Shown one piece after another: positions 1 to 8,106 of a stretch of DNA of 64,000 nt. This DNA is from UBA1351 sp963677885. Its GTDB lineage: Bacteria > Bacillota > Clostridia > Lachnospirales > Vallitaleaceae. The position numbers and the translations under genes were made by a program. The notes below the pieces were generated by a model. That model made no database searches. It was not told the DNA's origin and saw nothing but the letters and a program-made list of their open reading frames with translations. Position 1 is the first letter of the stretch. Each line of letters starts with the position of its first letter. The stretch lies in the NCBI GenBank assembly GCA_963677885.1, contig OY782500.1, positions 2,418,001 to 2,482,000 of the forward strand, in the 5' to 3' direction.

Positions 1-1343
1 TTATCAATAGTCTCAAACAATTCCTCACGACTTGGAATAATCGATGACCATTTTAATTCACCGTTAATGTAGACACAGGGTAAGTTTGTTACACCCATCT
101 TCACACATCTGGCGATATTTTCTTTTTCTGTAAACTTATATTCAACCAGGTCAATCTTGTCTCCATATGAATCACCGGCAACGTTCATGGCACCCATCAT
201 ATAAGTACAGGCTGCACATGTTGCTGAATCAAGGGTAAAGACCTCAACCAATGGTTTTTCAAGATTATCATAATCCGGAAGTTCCACATAGATGTCTTCT
301 TTTGGTGCCTCATAGTTTTTAACCATCTCACGAACTGTGTCGGTTTCACGGACTGCCTGGGCAACACCAATTGCATTTTCTGCAGGCACTGCATATGGCA
401 TATCACAGCCTGGAGCAATAATCAGGTTTTTACCTGAAAGTTCATCAAGCATATTAACCACATACTTCATATTTTCCTGTTGCGTTCCGTGAAGCATCAA
501 GGTTGTCAAGGGAATATTACCACCGATGGCAATGTTATAGGTATCGGTAATTGTTTTTGCATCCTTCATCACCACGTTTTCATCAATGGAGATGGAATCA
601 GGGCCGGTTTTACACATAACATCCAGCTGACGGGTTGCATTTCCACAAACGAAGAAAGAAGACGCCTTGCCTTTTGCACGAATATAATCATAAATCGTTT
701 TGAAGGCCTCATGACACATGGACGTAAAGTGGTCCGGTGAAATCTGTGAAACCAGTGGATCAACGACGGCAATAACGTCCATACCGGCATCGATATACAT
801 GTCACACATCTTTAGAGCTGTTGTTGTCGTATATTCCATCAAAGTCTTCACGTAGGCTTCATCAAGAATCATATCCATGAAAAGGTTGTTGCCACGAAGA
901 TGGGATGCCAAAGTAAATGGACCGCAAATCAATCCATAGAGGGCAGTATCGTCACCATAAGTGGCGCTCATCTTCTTCATAACATCAAGAATCATTGGAA
1001 GTCTGCCTTTATCAGGTTCAGGTTGCTTACATGCACAAAGCATATCGGTTGTCTCTTCCAAAGGATGGGTCTTAACTGATGGTGGTGCTTCATCTGCCCA
1101 CACCAATTCACATCCTAAAATCTCGGCTTCCACCTGGAGATCAAAAACCACAGGCATACCATCTGGTGCATATAATTCTTTTACTTTTGTTAAGGCCTCA
1201 AATAAGACATCACCATCTGTTAATACTTCTGTAGCATTCTTACCGATTAAGGACCCTGCATGAACCCCTGCAAAAGGTACCCAAGGGGCCCTGTCTGTAA
1301 CTTCATGTTTCAATGTGCCAAGTACACGTTCTTTCCCTGTCAT
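1..1343 (-). CDS. UroD-family corrinoid methyltransferase with C-terminal thioredoxin-like domain (partial)
   Basis: The reading frame is open from an ATG at 1343 (SD GGAAGGAG) to the window edge, so the C terminus is missing. Residues 1 to about 345 read as a uroporphyrinogen-decarboxylase fold of the MtaA/MtbA/MtvA type, which moves methyl groups between a corrinoid protein and a second acceptor. The PGCDMP segment near residue 313 carries one expected zinc ligand and the FVCGN segment near 231 carries the Cys of the usual HxC pair; the His is replaced by Phe. After about residue 360 a second domain begins with a CAAC (CxxC) motif followed by a TNLPCVYI segment, as in thioredoxins. It lies 33 bases after a corrinoid-protein gene. 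Methyl transfer is inferred from family and context; the substrate cannot be read. Confidence 0.85.
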   Translation of the reverse strand, partial: MTGKERVLGTLKHEVTDRAPWVPFAGVHAGSLIGKNATEVLTDGDVLFEALTKVKELYAPDGMPVVFDLQVEAEILGCELVWADEAPPSVKTHPLEETTDMLCACKQPEPDKGRLPMILDVMKKMSATYGDDTALYGLICGPFTLASHLRGNNLFMDMILDEAYVKTLMEYTTTTALKMCDMYIDAGMDVIAVVDPLVSQISPDHFTSMCHEAFKTIYDYIRAKGKASSFFVCGNATRQLDVMCKTGPDSISIDENVVMKDAKTITDTYNIAIGGNIPLTTLMLHGTQQENMKYVVNMLDELSGKNLIIAPGCDMPYAVPAENAIGVAQAVRETDTVREMVKNYEAPKEDIYVELPDYDNLEKPLVEVFTLDSATCAACTYMMGAMNVAGDSYGDKIDLVEYKFTEKENIARCVKMGVTNLPCVYINGELKWSSIIPSREELFETID

Positions 1344-1376
1344 TGTAAAACTCCTTCCAAAATTCCCAATTCTACA

Positions 1377-2012
1377 TTAAGCTGTAGCCAATATTTTTGC
1401 TTCTTCAGCAGCGGAAGCTGCATCAGCAGTGTATTTATCAGCGCCAATTTCAAGGGCAAAATTATCGGTAACAGGTGCTCCACCAACCATAACCTTTACT
1501 TTGTCACGTAAGCCTTTTTCATTTAGGGCATCGACAACAGTTTTCATATAGGTCATTGTTGTTGTAAGAAGTGCTGACATACAAACAATATCTGCTTGAT
1601 GGTCTTCTATAGCTTGGATGAACTTGTCGGCTGATACATCAACCCCAAGGTCTATAACTTCAAGACCGGCTCCAGTCAACATCATAGCAACCAGGTTCTT
1701 TCCGATATCATGTAAGTCACCTTTTACAGTACCAATAACAACTTTACCAATAGATTCAACACCTTCAGCTGCAAGCAACGGCTTAATAACATCAAGACCA
1801 CCATTCATGGCTCTTGCTGCAATCAATACTTCAGGAACGAAAACTTCGTTTCTTTTGAATTTTCCACCAATGACGCTCATACCGGAAAGAAGGGCATCCA
1901 AGATTTCTGATGCTGGTGAACCATTGTCCACTTCTTCCTGACATAACCTTACAACTTCAGGCATATTGCCTTTCTGTAACAACTCGCTGATTTGCTCATA
2001 ATTCTGACTCAT
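1377..2012 (-). CDS. corrinoid (B12-binding) methyltransferase shuttle protein
   Basis: A 211-residue protein of the MtaC/MtbC/MttC type that carries a methyl group on a cobamide between two methyltransferases. Residues 1-90 form the helical B12-binding cap domain; the Rossmann-like B12 domain follows, with the base-off motif GDLHDIGKN (DxHxxG, His as lower cobalt ligand) near residue 120 and the GGAPVT loop near 178. Length and motifs are complete. The start has SD GGAGG. It sits directly upstream of the UroD-type gene and downstream of a paralogue (2169-2810), all on the same strand, which suggests a multi-component methyl transfer system in the cytoplasm. Confidence 0.93.
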   Translation of the reverse strand: MSQNYEQISELLQKGNMPEVVRLCQEEVDNGSPASEILDALLSGMSVIGGKFKRNEVFVPEVLIAARAMNGGLDVIKPLLAAEGVESIGKVVIGTVKGDLHDIGKNLVAMMLTGAGLEVIDLGVDVSADKFIQAIEDHQADIVCMSALLTTTMTYMKTVVDALNEKGLRDKVKVMVGGAPVTDNFALEIGADKYTADAASAAEEAKILATA

Positions 2013-2168
2013 TTTAATACCTCCTAAATTCTCCTAAGGTTGTTCCTTCATACAACCTCACCCCTTTGGGGATTATTTCGTTGTTACTATTATATGAAGA
2101 ATCTAAGTCGTATTATAGAAATCAGATGTTGTTTTTGGTAATATTTTAAGCTTTATAAGAAGGTGTAT

Positions 2169-2810
2169 TTAATTTTGGATTTTCTTATTGATGATTTGAC
2201 GAACCAGGTCTGCTGCGCTTCCTGCATCAGCAGAATAAAAATCTGCTTCTACATTATCGGCATAGTGCTTGGTCACAGGTGCACCTCCAATGAGGATTTT
2301 CACCTGGTCCCTTAGTCCTGCCTTATTAAGCTCCTTAATTGTCTGATTAATCTGAACCATCGTTGTTGTCAAAAGTGCTGACATGGCAACAATATCCGGT
2401 TTGTATTTTTCCACGGCTTCTACAAACATCTTGGGAGAAACGTCTACCCCTAAGTCGATGACCTTGGCTCCGGTCCCTGTAATCAGCATCTTCACAAGAT
2501 TCTTGCCAATATCATGCAAATCCCCTTGGACGGTACCAATGATCACCAATCCTTTGGACTCATCATTTTCTTCAATAATCGGTGCAATGACATCCAGGGC
2601 TGTATTAAAAGACCGACCAATGACCAGGACTTCAGGAACAAAAAGTTCATTCTCCTTAAACTTTTTCCCAACATCCTCCATAACCTTGAGCATAACTTCC
2701 AGGATTTCCTTATAATCATGACCTGCTGCCAAAGCCTTTACTGCATTTCTTCGGGTTTCCCCTGAATTCCCCTGCCTTAAGCTTGTTGCTAAAGCTGATA
2801 AAACCTCCAT
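2169..2810 (-). CDS. second corrinoid (B12-binding) shuttle protein
   Basis: A 213-residue paralogue of the neighbouring corrinoid protein, with the same cap domain, GDLHDIGKN base-off motif and GGAPVT loop. Two different corrinoid carriers beside one UroD-type methyltransferase suggests that two demethylation substrates share one downstream enzyme. The start at 2810 has SD CAGGAG. The gene follows the PocR-AraC regulator by 51 bases and precedes the next corrinoid gene by 156 bases. No substrate-specific MT1 (MtaB, MttB or MtvB type) gene is visible in the window; it may lie beyond the left edge. Confidence 0.92.
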   Translation of the reverse strand: MEVLSALATSLRQGNSGETRRNAVKALAAGHDYKEILEVMLKVMEDVGKKFKENELFVPEVLVIGRSFNTALDVIAPIIEENDESKGLVIIGTVQGDLHDIGKNLVKMLITGTGAKVIDLGVDVSPKMFVEAVEKYKPDIVAMSALLTTTMVQINQTIKELNKAGLRDQVKILIGGAPVTKHYADNVEADFYSADAGSAADLVRQIINKKIQN

Positions 2811-2861
2811 ACCTACTCCTGACTACCTATAAGCGCTCATCTATAGGTAAAAAATTATCGA

Positions 2862-4136
2862 CTATAAAAACATTTTCCTGTACATGCCAGGTGTCATACC
2901 TTCTACTTTTTTGAAAACCTTGGAAAAATAACTTTGGTCTGAAAATCCTAAACGCAGGGCAATATCACTCATACTCTGCTTGGAATCCACCAAATACTTT
3001 TTGCTTTCCTCTATCCGAATCATGGTCATATAATCAATAAAGGTCATCTTCATTTCTTGACTAAAGAGTCTGGAAAAATAGGTCGGACTAAGACCTATAG
3101 CCTTTGATACATCTTCCAGCCCAATGTGATCATGCAGGTGCTGATTCATAAACATAATGGCTTTTCTCATAACGCTGATCTGTTCCTGTTTCTCTGTGTC
3201 CATGGGAAAGACAAAGAGGATAATCTTTTCAAGAACCTCCATCAGGTTCAAACATACCTTTTCAATATCCTCTGTATCGTAAAGAGACTGATACATGTTC
3301 TGGGTCACCTTGGACACATCCTCATACCTGGCACCGCCTTCAACGGCAGCCCTTGCCATAACTACAACCAATTCCAGGGTCATAGCCACAATCCGTTGAT
3401 TATCCCCCTTGTGCTTGAAGAAAATAAAGCCAAGAAGTTCATTAAGAATTGCCTTGGCAGACTCTTCATCCCCCTTAATAATGGCTGTACACAGCTCTTT
3501 TTCCAGATTAATGGGGTAGCCGCTTCCTTTGGTCGATGCCAAAGGCAGGGTCTTCTTCATCTCCTGTATGGTCTCATTAATGGTCCTCTGTTCATCAAAA
3601 AAAGCTCGTTTCTTTTCAAGGACATTCTTATGGTCCTCCATAATATCCTTGGCCAAAATAGTCAGCAGCTCCAGCTGATACCTTGCTGTACTGGGAGATA
3701 CTATAGGAATAGACCGGTAATAGGTCTTTAAAAGTCCCTTGTCTTTGGTTGGAAGCATAAGCTTCTTCATGACACCATCCACTTCATAGTCATCCGGATC
3801 ACTCATATGAATGGGACCGGCGATAATGGCTCCCTTAAAGAGTTTCCCACTGGTCAAGGCAACGGTATAATGGACAAGCCCCGCCGGACAGTATGAAATA
3901 TAGGCTTCACCCAGGGACTCCGCCTGGAGGCTGGCCTTTTTATGGGCTTTCTCACAGTAATTAATTGCCTGGGTTAATTCCTGGATCTTCATACAGTAAT
4001 TTCTGCTTTCACCTTCATGATGTAAAACATGCCCTTCCTCATCAATGAGCATACAGGGAATATCTGTCGTATTATAGAAAATCCCCATAGTAGACACGAT
4101 ATGATTTAATTCTTCCTCTTTGAATTGACTGAACAC
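2862..4136 (-). CDS. PocR-domain AraC-family transcriptional regulator
   Basis: A 424-residue regulator starting at GTG (SD AAGGGG, 7-base spacing). Residues 1-170 match the PocR sensory domain, with the conserved Cys-containing CMLIDEEG and YCPAGLVHY segments. Residues about 320-424 carry the two helix-turn-helix units of AraC proteins (GLEDVSKAIGLSPTYFSRLF and SDIALRLGFSDQSYFSKVFK). PocR regulators commonly sit beside corrinoid methyltransferase and propanediol genes. Its position directly upstream of two corrinoid-protein genes in the same direction suggests that it activates that operon in response to a small methylated substrate; the ligand is an inference. Confidence 0.9.
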   Translation of the reverse strand: MFSQFKEEELNHIVSTMGIFYNTTDIPCMLIDEEGHVLHHEGESRNYCMKIQELTQAINYCEKAHKKASLQAESLGEAYISYCPAGLVHYTVALTSGKLFKGAIIAGPIHMSDPDDYEVDGVMKKLMLPTKDKGLLKTYYRSIPIVSPSTARYQLELLTILAKDIMEDHKNVLEKKRAFFDEQRTINETIQEMKKTLPLASTKGSGYPINLEKELCTAIIKGDEESAKAILNELLGFIFFKHKGDNQRIVAMTLELVVVMARAAVEGGARYEDVSKVTQNMYQSLYDTEDIEKVCLNLMEVLEKIILFVFPMDTEKQEQISVMRKAIMFMNQHLHDHIGLEDVSKAIGLSPTYFSRLFSQEMKMTFIDYMTMIRIEESKKYLVDSKQSMSDIALRLGFSDQSYFSKVFKKVEGMTPGMYRKMFL

Positions 4137-4265
4137 GATTTTACCCCTTCTCTCAATGGCATTTGAAACCTTTTTACCTTCTTTCTATAGTTTACTACAT
4201 TTTGGGTCTTTGTATGGTATTTTTTTGGGATATTTGGTAATTATTTTTCTTTTTGGTGTTTGAGC

Positions 4266-4300
4266 AAAAAAAAGAAAGCCTTAAATTACTCAAAGCTTTC
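4266..4300 (-). terminator. intrinsic terminator of the PASTA/NPCBM gene
   Basis: Read on the minus strand, GAAAGCTTT pairs with AAGGCTTTC around a short AT loop and is followed by eight T residues (4273 to 4266). It lies 36 bases after the stop codon of the gene ending at 4336. Confidence 0.85.
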
Positions 4301-4335
4301 TAGCTTATTACATGACAAATTTAAAAGCTACTATT

Positions 4336-6564
4336 TTAATTCAACTTCGGATCAATAAGAACTGGATAATTAATATCACTTGTTTTTCTCCCCGAATCAT
4401 ATGCTCTATCTATCCGAAGGCACAGATACTTCATCCCACCAATCGGTATCGACACTTCCATTATATCATCCTCTTTTGAAATCTCCAGCTCCCAATACAG
4501 CTTTGAATAGTCAACAACTGCAGGCTTAAGGGAAGAAGCTTTATAGACCTCTAGATGAATAAAACTATCAAGACAATTATCTGCAAATATATCAAAATCA
4601 ATTTTGAAATTAAATTCATTATATGTCAAATTAGAATTATCTATAAAAAACTCTACGGTATCCTGGGAATCAGTACCGCCTTCAAAATCTATTCCATAAC
4701 CCAAAACATAGTTACTACCTACATTGAAACGATTTCCGTTTGTCCAAGTATTAACAAAATAAGTCTTACGATCGTTGTAGTCATCTGTTCTGTTATTCTC
4801 AAAAATATAGAATTCACTACCAAAGGTATTCATCAAAGTAAGGTAATCATAAGTCTCCTCTAGGGCCAAACCTTCTTCTTCAACAGCTACGTATTCTTCT
4901 ATGAACCCTGCATCAACTAATCCAAAGTTCACAACCATTGCCTTACCCATCTCAGCCTGCTTTGCGTTAAATACTTGAATCTCCAGTAAATTGACGCCGG
5001 TTACATCAATATCAACAAACTCAGGGAGCATACCCGCCTTAATTCCTTGATTGCTTCTATAAAGTTCTTTATCATCACCAAGGACAACCAGCACACCTGA
5101 AGCATATTCACTATCTCTAGTATTATAGGACAAGGAAAAAGTACCTTGAAATCTTTGATATTCGCCTTTTATGGCATACGTACGCTTGAAACTGAAGAAG
5201 GTAGCACCCGAGTATGCACTTCTGGATATACTGAAGCTTATACCTTGTCCAAGATTTGTACCGTCATTAGCTTGAAAATCTTCTATTTCATAAATATTAG
5301 CATCCCTATATTCAACTTCTTGAACCATATAAGTCATATTACTTAATACTTGATCAAAATCTTTCTCTTCTTGAACCTCCTCCTTAACCTCCTTTTCTCC
5401 ACTATCATCTTTAGAGAATACGGCATCTACAAGACCAAAATCCACATACATACCATCACCCATTTTAGCACTTTTATGGTTGACGACTTTAAACTCTATG
5501 ACCTTTATCCCCGACACATCAATATCAATAGTTTGAGGTAAGACTCCTGGAGCCATCTTTTCCTCACTTGAATAGAGCTCTTCACCGTCACCGTAAATAA
5601 CTAGACTGCCCTCTGCATATTGACTATCTCTTGTATTATAGGACAAAGCAAAAATCCCTTGAAATCGGTCAAAGTCTCCATTAATAACATACGATTGCTC
5701 GAAATAAAAAGAAGTTGCTCCTGAATAAGAACCTCTCTGTATACTAAACACAACACCTAATCCATACTCCCAACCATCGTTAGCTGTAAAATTCTCAACA
5801 TTATTAATGTAAGCGTCCCTATATTCTACTCTCTTGTTGAAGTAATTTATATCAGCAAGATATCTATTAGCTGTGTCGGTCTCTTCCGTTTGAACAAGGT
5901 CAGTATCTTCTTGAGATTTCTCATTTACATTACCATCTAAAGAATTACTTTCCAAATTAACAGTTCCACTAATATCAGACTCCACATTTATCGAATCATC
6001 TTTTGTTTCAGGCACTTCTACAGAATTATTATCGCTTGTATTAATGACTTCAGTATCCTTACTATCATTTACTCCTTCTACAAGGCTTTCCTCCTGAGTC
6101 GAACCATCATCCATGGACAATGCAGATACAACTAAATTGATACTGTCCCCTCGTTCTACCCTGGTTCCACGATCGGTAATCTGCGACATAACTACACCCG
6201 GTGTATAGTCGCTTGAAAATTCATAGATTACTTCACCAACATAAAGGTCAATATCCTCAAGTGCACTAGTCGCAGTATCTAAAGACAAATTGATAAGGTT
6301 TGGTACAATAACATACTTATCATCACCTAAATCTGCTCCTTCACTTTCTATTCCCAACATCTCTGCCAGAACGCTTTGAAAGGTCATATTTCCCAAAATG
6401 ACAGATACAAGAAAAAAACATAAGAGGGCCCCAACTGAGATTATCTGTCGAGTTCTTTTGTTTTCAATAATGTTTTCAACCAATTTTTCTGCACGTACTT
6501 CTATGATCTTCCATGATAAGAAACCCAAGAACATGAAGAGTAAAATGACACCATATTTTATCAT
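4336..6564 (-). CDS. membrane-anchored PASTA protein with repeated NPCBM-like domains
   Basis: A 742-residue protein. The frame opens at a GTG at 6582, but ATG 6564 has the better SD (AGAGGA, 6-base spacing). Residues 1-20 and about 45-65 are hydrophobic membrane segments. A PASTA-like domain (VPNLINLSLDTATSAL) follows, then an acidic Ser/Thr/Asn-rich linker. Two homologous modules of about 145 residues come next, both with VEYRDA, YSGAT, LSYNTRDS and DFGLVDA-type landmarks; these look like NPCBM (galactose-binding-like) domains. A third, more diverged module ends the protein. It probably sits at the cell surface and binds glycans or peptidoglycan. It has its own terminator and is divergent from hgcAB. 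Domain assignment is by pattern only. Confidence 0.75.
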   Translation of the reverse strand: MIKYGVILLFMFLGFLSWKIIEVRAEKLVENIIENKRTRQIISVGALLCFFLVSVILGNMTFQSVLAEMLGIESEGADLGDDKYVIVPNLINLSLDTATSALEDIDLYVGEVIYEFSSDYTPGVVMSQITDRGTRVERGDSINLVVSALSMDDGSTQEESLVEGVNDSKDTEVINTSDNNSVEVPETKDDSINVESDISGTVNLESNSLDGNVNEKSQEDTDLVQTEETDTANRYLADINYFNKRVEYRDAYINNVENFTANDGWEYGLGVVFSIQRGSYSGATSFYFEQSYVINGDFDRFQGIFALSYNTRDSQYAEGSLVIYGDGEELYSSEEKMAPGVLPQTIDIDVSGIKVIEFKVVNHKSAKMGDGMYVDFGLVDAVFSKDDSGEKEVKEEVQEEKDFDQVLSNMTYMVQEVEYRDANIYEIEDFQANDGTNLGQGISFSISRSAYSGATFFSFKRTYAIKGEYQRFQGTFSLSYNTRDSEYASGVLVVLGDDKELYRSNQGIKAGMLPEFVDIDVTGVNLLEIQVFNAKQAEMGKAMVVNFGLVDAGFIEEYVAVEEEGLALEETYDYLTLMNTFGSEFYIFENNRTDDYNDRKTYFVNTWTNGNRFNVGSNYVLGYGIDFEGGTDSQDTVEFFIDNSNLTYNEFNFKIDFDIFADNCLDSFIHLEVYKASSLKPAVVDYSKLYWELEISKEDDIMEVSIPIGGMKYLCLRIDRAYDSGRKTSDINYPVLIDPKLN

Positions 6565-6736
6565 GATAAATCCTCTATTCACTTATTTATACTTCTCTTA
6601 TTCTATCTTGCAATTGAGGGTGTGTCAAAGACTTATTTCAACAAAACAACCCGCTTATCATCAACTTGAGTATCTTATTCAATATATGCTTAATTTCAGA
6701 TACTATCAAGATCTCAAAAAATTTTCTGTATTAAAC

Positions 6737-6806
6737 TATAGCAATTAATATAGCAAAAGAAGAAAATATTTTGTTATAATTAAATAGAAGATTTCGCATA
6801 AAGGAG
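6737..6806 (+). promoter_or_regulatory. hgcAB promoter region with direct repeat TATAGCAA
   Basis: TATAAT at 6775-6780 is a good -10 box. No clear TTGACA stands 17 bases upstream. The sequence TATAGCAA occurs twice in direct repeat (6737-6744 and 6749-6756), 12 bases apart start to start, just around the expected -35. SD AAGGAG at 6801-6806 places the start at ATG 6813 (6-base spacing) and not at ATG 6807, which abuts the SD. Confidence 0.55.
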
Positions 6807-6812
6807 ATGATA

Positions 6813-7790
6813 ATGGAAACTGCCATCTTAAGTACAACTTCAACCCTAACAAAATCAGATATCATCGGAACCATCAAAGTCCGTCTGGGAATCAACCGAA
6901 TGAACTATTCAGTAGAGCCAGGCCTCTATCGTCTTGGCAATCCGGATGTAGATTCCAAAGTACTGGTATCTGCCAATTATAAGTTAACTTTTGATTCCCT
7001 TCGAAAAGAATTAGTGAGTCTCGATTTATGGATCCTCATTCTTGATACGAAAGGTGTTAATGTTTGGTGTGCGGCCGGAAAGGGCACCTTTGGCACCGAG
7101 GAGTTAATACACCGTATTGCCCTTACCAATCTGAAAGATAAGGTCAATCATAGAGACCTTATTCTACCTCAGCTGGGGGCACCCGGTGTTGCCGCTTATG
7201 AAGTGACTAAGAAATCAGGCTTCAAAGTCATCTACGGTCCAGTGCTGGCCAAAGATATCAAAGCTTTCCTCTTGGAAAACTGTCAGGCAAGGCCAGCTAT
7301 GCGTCAGGTTCCTTTTGAACTGAAGGATCGAATGGTTTTGGCTCCCATTGAATTGGTTCATGCTTCAAAAAAATCCCTCTGGGTCTTGCTAGGTATGGTC
7401 CTGGCCCATAAGGCCAAACTTGTTTCATACAAAGCCAGGGATTACATTGGATTTATTGGTTCTGTTATAGCCGGAACTGTCCTGTTTCCAGCCCTTCTCC
7501 CTTATTTACCCTTTAGGGCCTTCTCCTTAAAAGGTGTAAGTCTGGGGCTTATATGGTCCTCATTCTTATCCTTGCCGTCAACAATAGACCGCAGAAGAAA
7601 AATCGTTTACCACTTAATCTCAACTGCAATCGTCGGATATCTGGGCCTCAATTTTACCGGCTCCACTCCCTTCACCTCTCCATCAGGTGTTGAAAAGGAA
7701 ACCAGAAAATCTGTCCCAATTTTTATTGTCTTATTAGCCTTAGGAATCATCCTCCAATTGCCCCTGGGAAGAAAGGATAGAAGATCATGA
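6813..7790 (+). CDS. hgcA: HgcA, corrinoid protein of mercury methylation
   Basis: A 325-residue protein with the HgcA signature NVWCAAGK at residues 83-90. Cys86 is the predicted ligand that coordinates the corrinoid cobalt and supports methyl-carbanion transfer to Hg(II). The N-terminal half is the corrinoid-binding domain related to the CFeSP subunit CdhD; from about residue 185 to the end lie four to five hydrophobic membrane helices. The periplasm-side segment NFTGSTPFTSPSGVEKE (near 282-298) is another hallmark of HgcA. Its stop overlaps the hgcB start by four bases (ATGA), so the pair is translationally coupled. Only the hgcAB pair is known to produce methylmercury, so this organism is a predicted methylator. 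No arsR-type gene is adjacent. Confidence 0.96.
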   Translation: METAILSTTSTLTKSDIIGTIKVRLGINRMNYSVEPGLYRLGNPDVDSKVLVSANYKLTFDSLRKELVSLDLWILILDTKGVNVWCAAGKGTFGTEELIHRIALTNLKDKVNHRDLILPQLGAPGVAAYEVTKKSGFKVIYGPVLAKDIKAFLLENCQARPAMRQVPFELKDRMVLAPIELVHASKKSLWVLLGMVLAHKAKLVSYKARDYIGFIGSVIAGTVLFPALLPYLPFRAFSLKGVSLGLIWSSFLSLPSTIDRRRKIVYHLISTAIVGYLGLNFTGSTPFTSPSGVEKETRKSVPIFIVLLALGIILQLPLGRKDRRS

Positions 7791-8083
7791 AAAAGTTCAC
7801 TTATATTAAAAATGTAGCAAGTCTATCTTTAACCACTGATAAATGTACAGGGTGCAAAATCTGTCTAGACGTTTGCCCACACCAGGTTTTTCAGATAAAA
7901 AACAAAAAAGCAGTTATCAAGAATCTTGATAACTGCATGGAATGTGGTGCCTGTGTCATGAACTGTCCTTTTTCTGCCTTATCAGTTAAGGCGGGTACCG
8001 GATGCGCCAATGCTATTATTAATGGAATCCTCACCGGCAAAGAATCTTCTTGTTCCTGTTCCGGTGATTCAAATTGTTGTTAA
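7787..8083 (+). CDS. hgcB: HgcB, ferredoxin partner of HgcA
   Basis: A 98-residue protein with two 4Fe-4S motifs: C20-C23-C26-C30 and C50-M-E-C53-G-A-C56-C60. The CMECGAC sequence is the HgcB signature. The protein ends in a vicinal Cys pair (C97-C98), with extra Cys at 73, 89 and 91. HgcB reduces the HgcA corrinoid so that it can be remethylated, and the terminal Cys pair is thought to bind Hg(II). The start overlaps hgcA by four bases. The convergent aldo/keto reductase ends only 23 bases downstream, and a hairpin inside this gene (7904-7936) seems to serve as that gene's terminator. Confidence 0.96.
   Translation: MKKFTYIKNVASLSLTTDKCTGCKICLDVCPHQVFQIKNKKAVIKNLDNCMECGACVMNCPFSALSVKAGTGCANAIINGILTGKESSCSCSGDSNCC
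7904..7936 (-). terminator. antisense intrinsic terminator inside hgcB
   Basis: GCAGTTATCAAG (7910-7921) and CTTGATAACTGC (7925-7936) form a perfect 12-bp stem with a 3-base loop. On the minus strand it is followed by six T (7909-7904) and, after a G, more T. It would end transcripts from the aldo/keto reductase gene (stop at 8107) and lies within hgcB codons just before the CMECGAC motif. Confidence 0.7.
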
Positions 8084-8106
8084 TATACTTCCCAACTCCA
8101 TAGATA

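Noticed and set aside
1618..2765. Plus-strand frames of 83-110 residues opposite the corrinoid protein genes
   Set aside because: They mirror the conserved corrinoid-protein codons in both paralogues and lack RBS.
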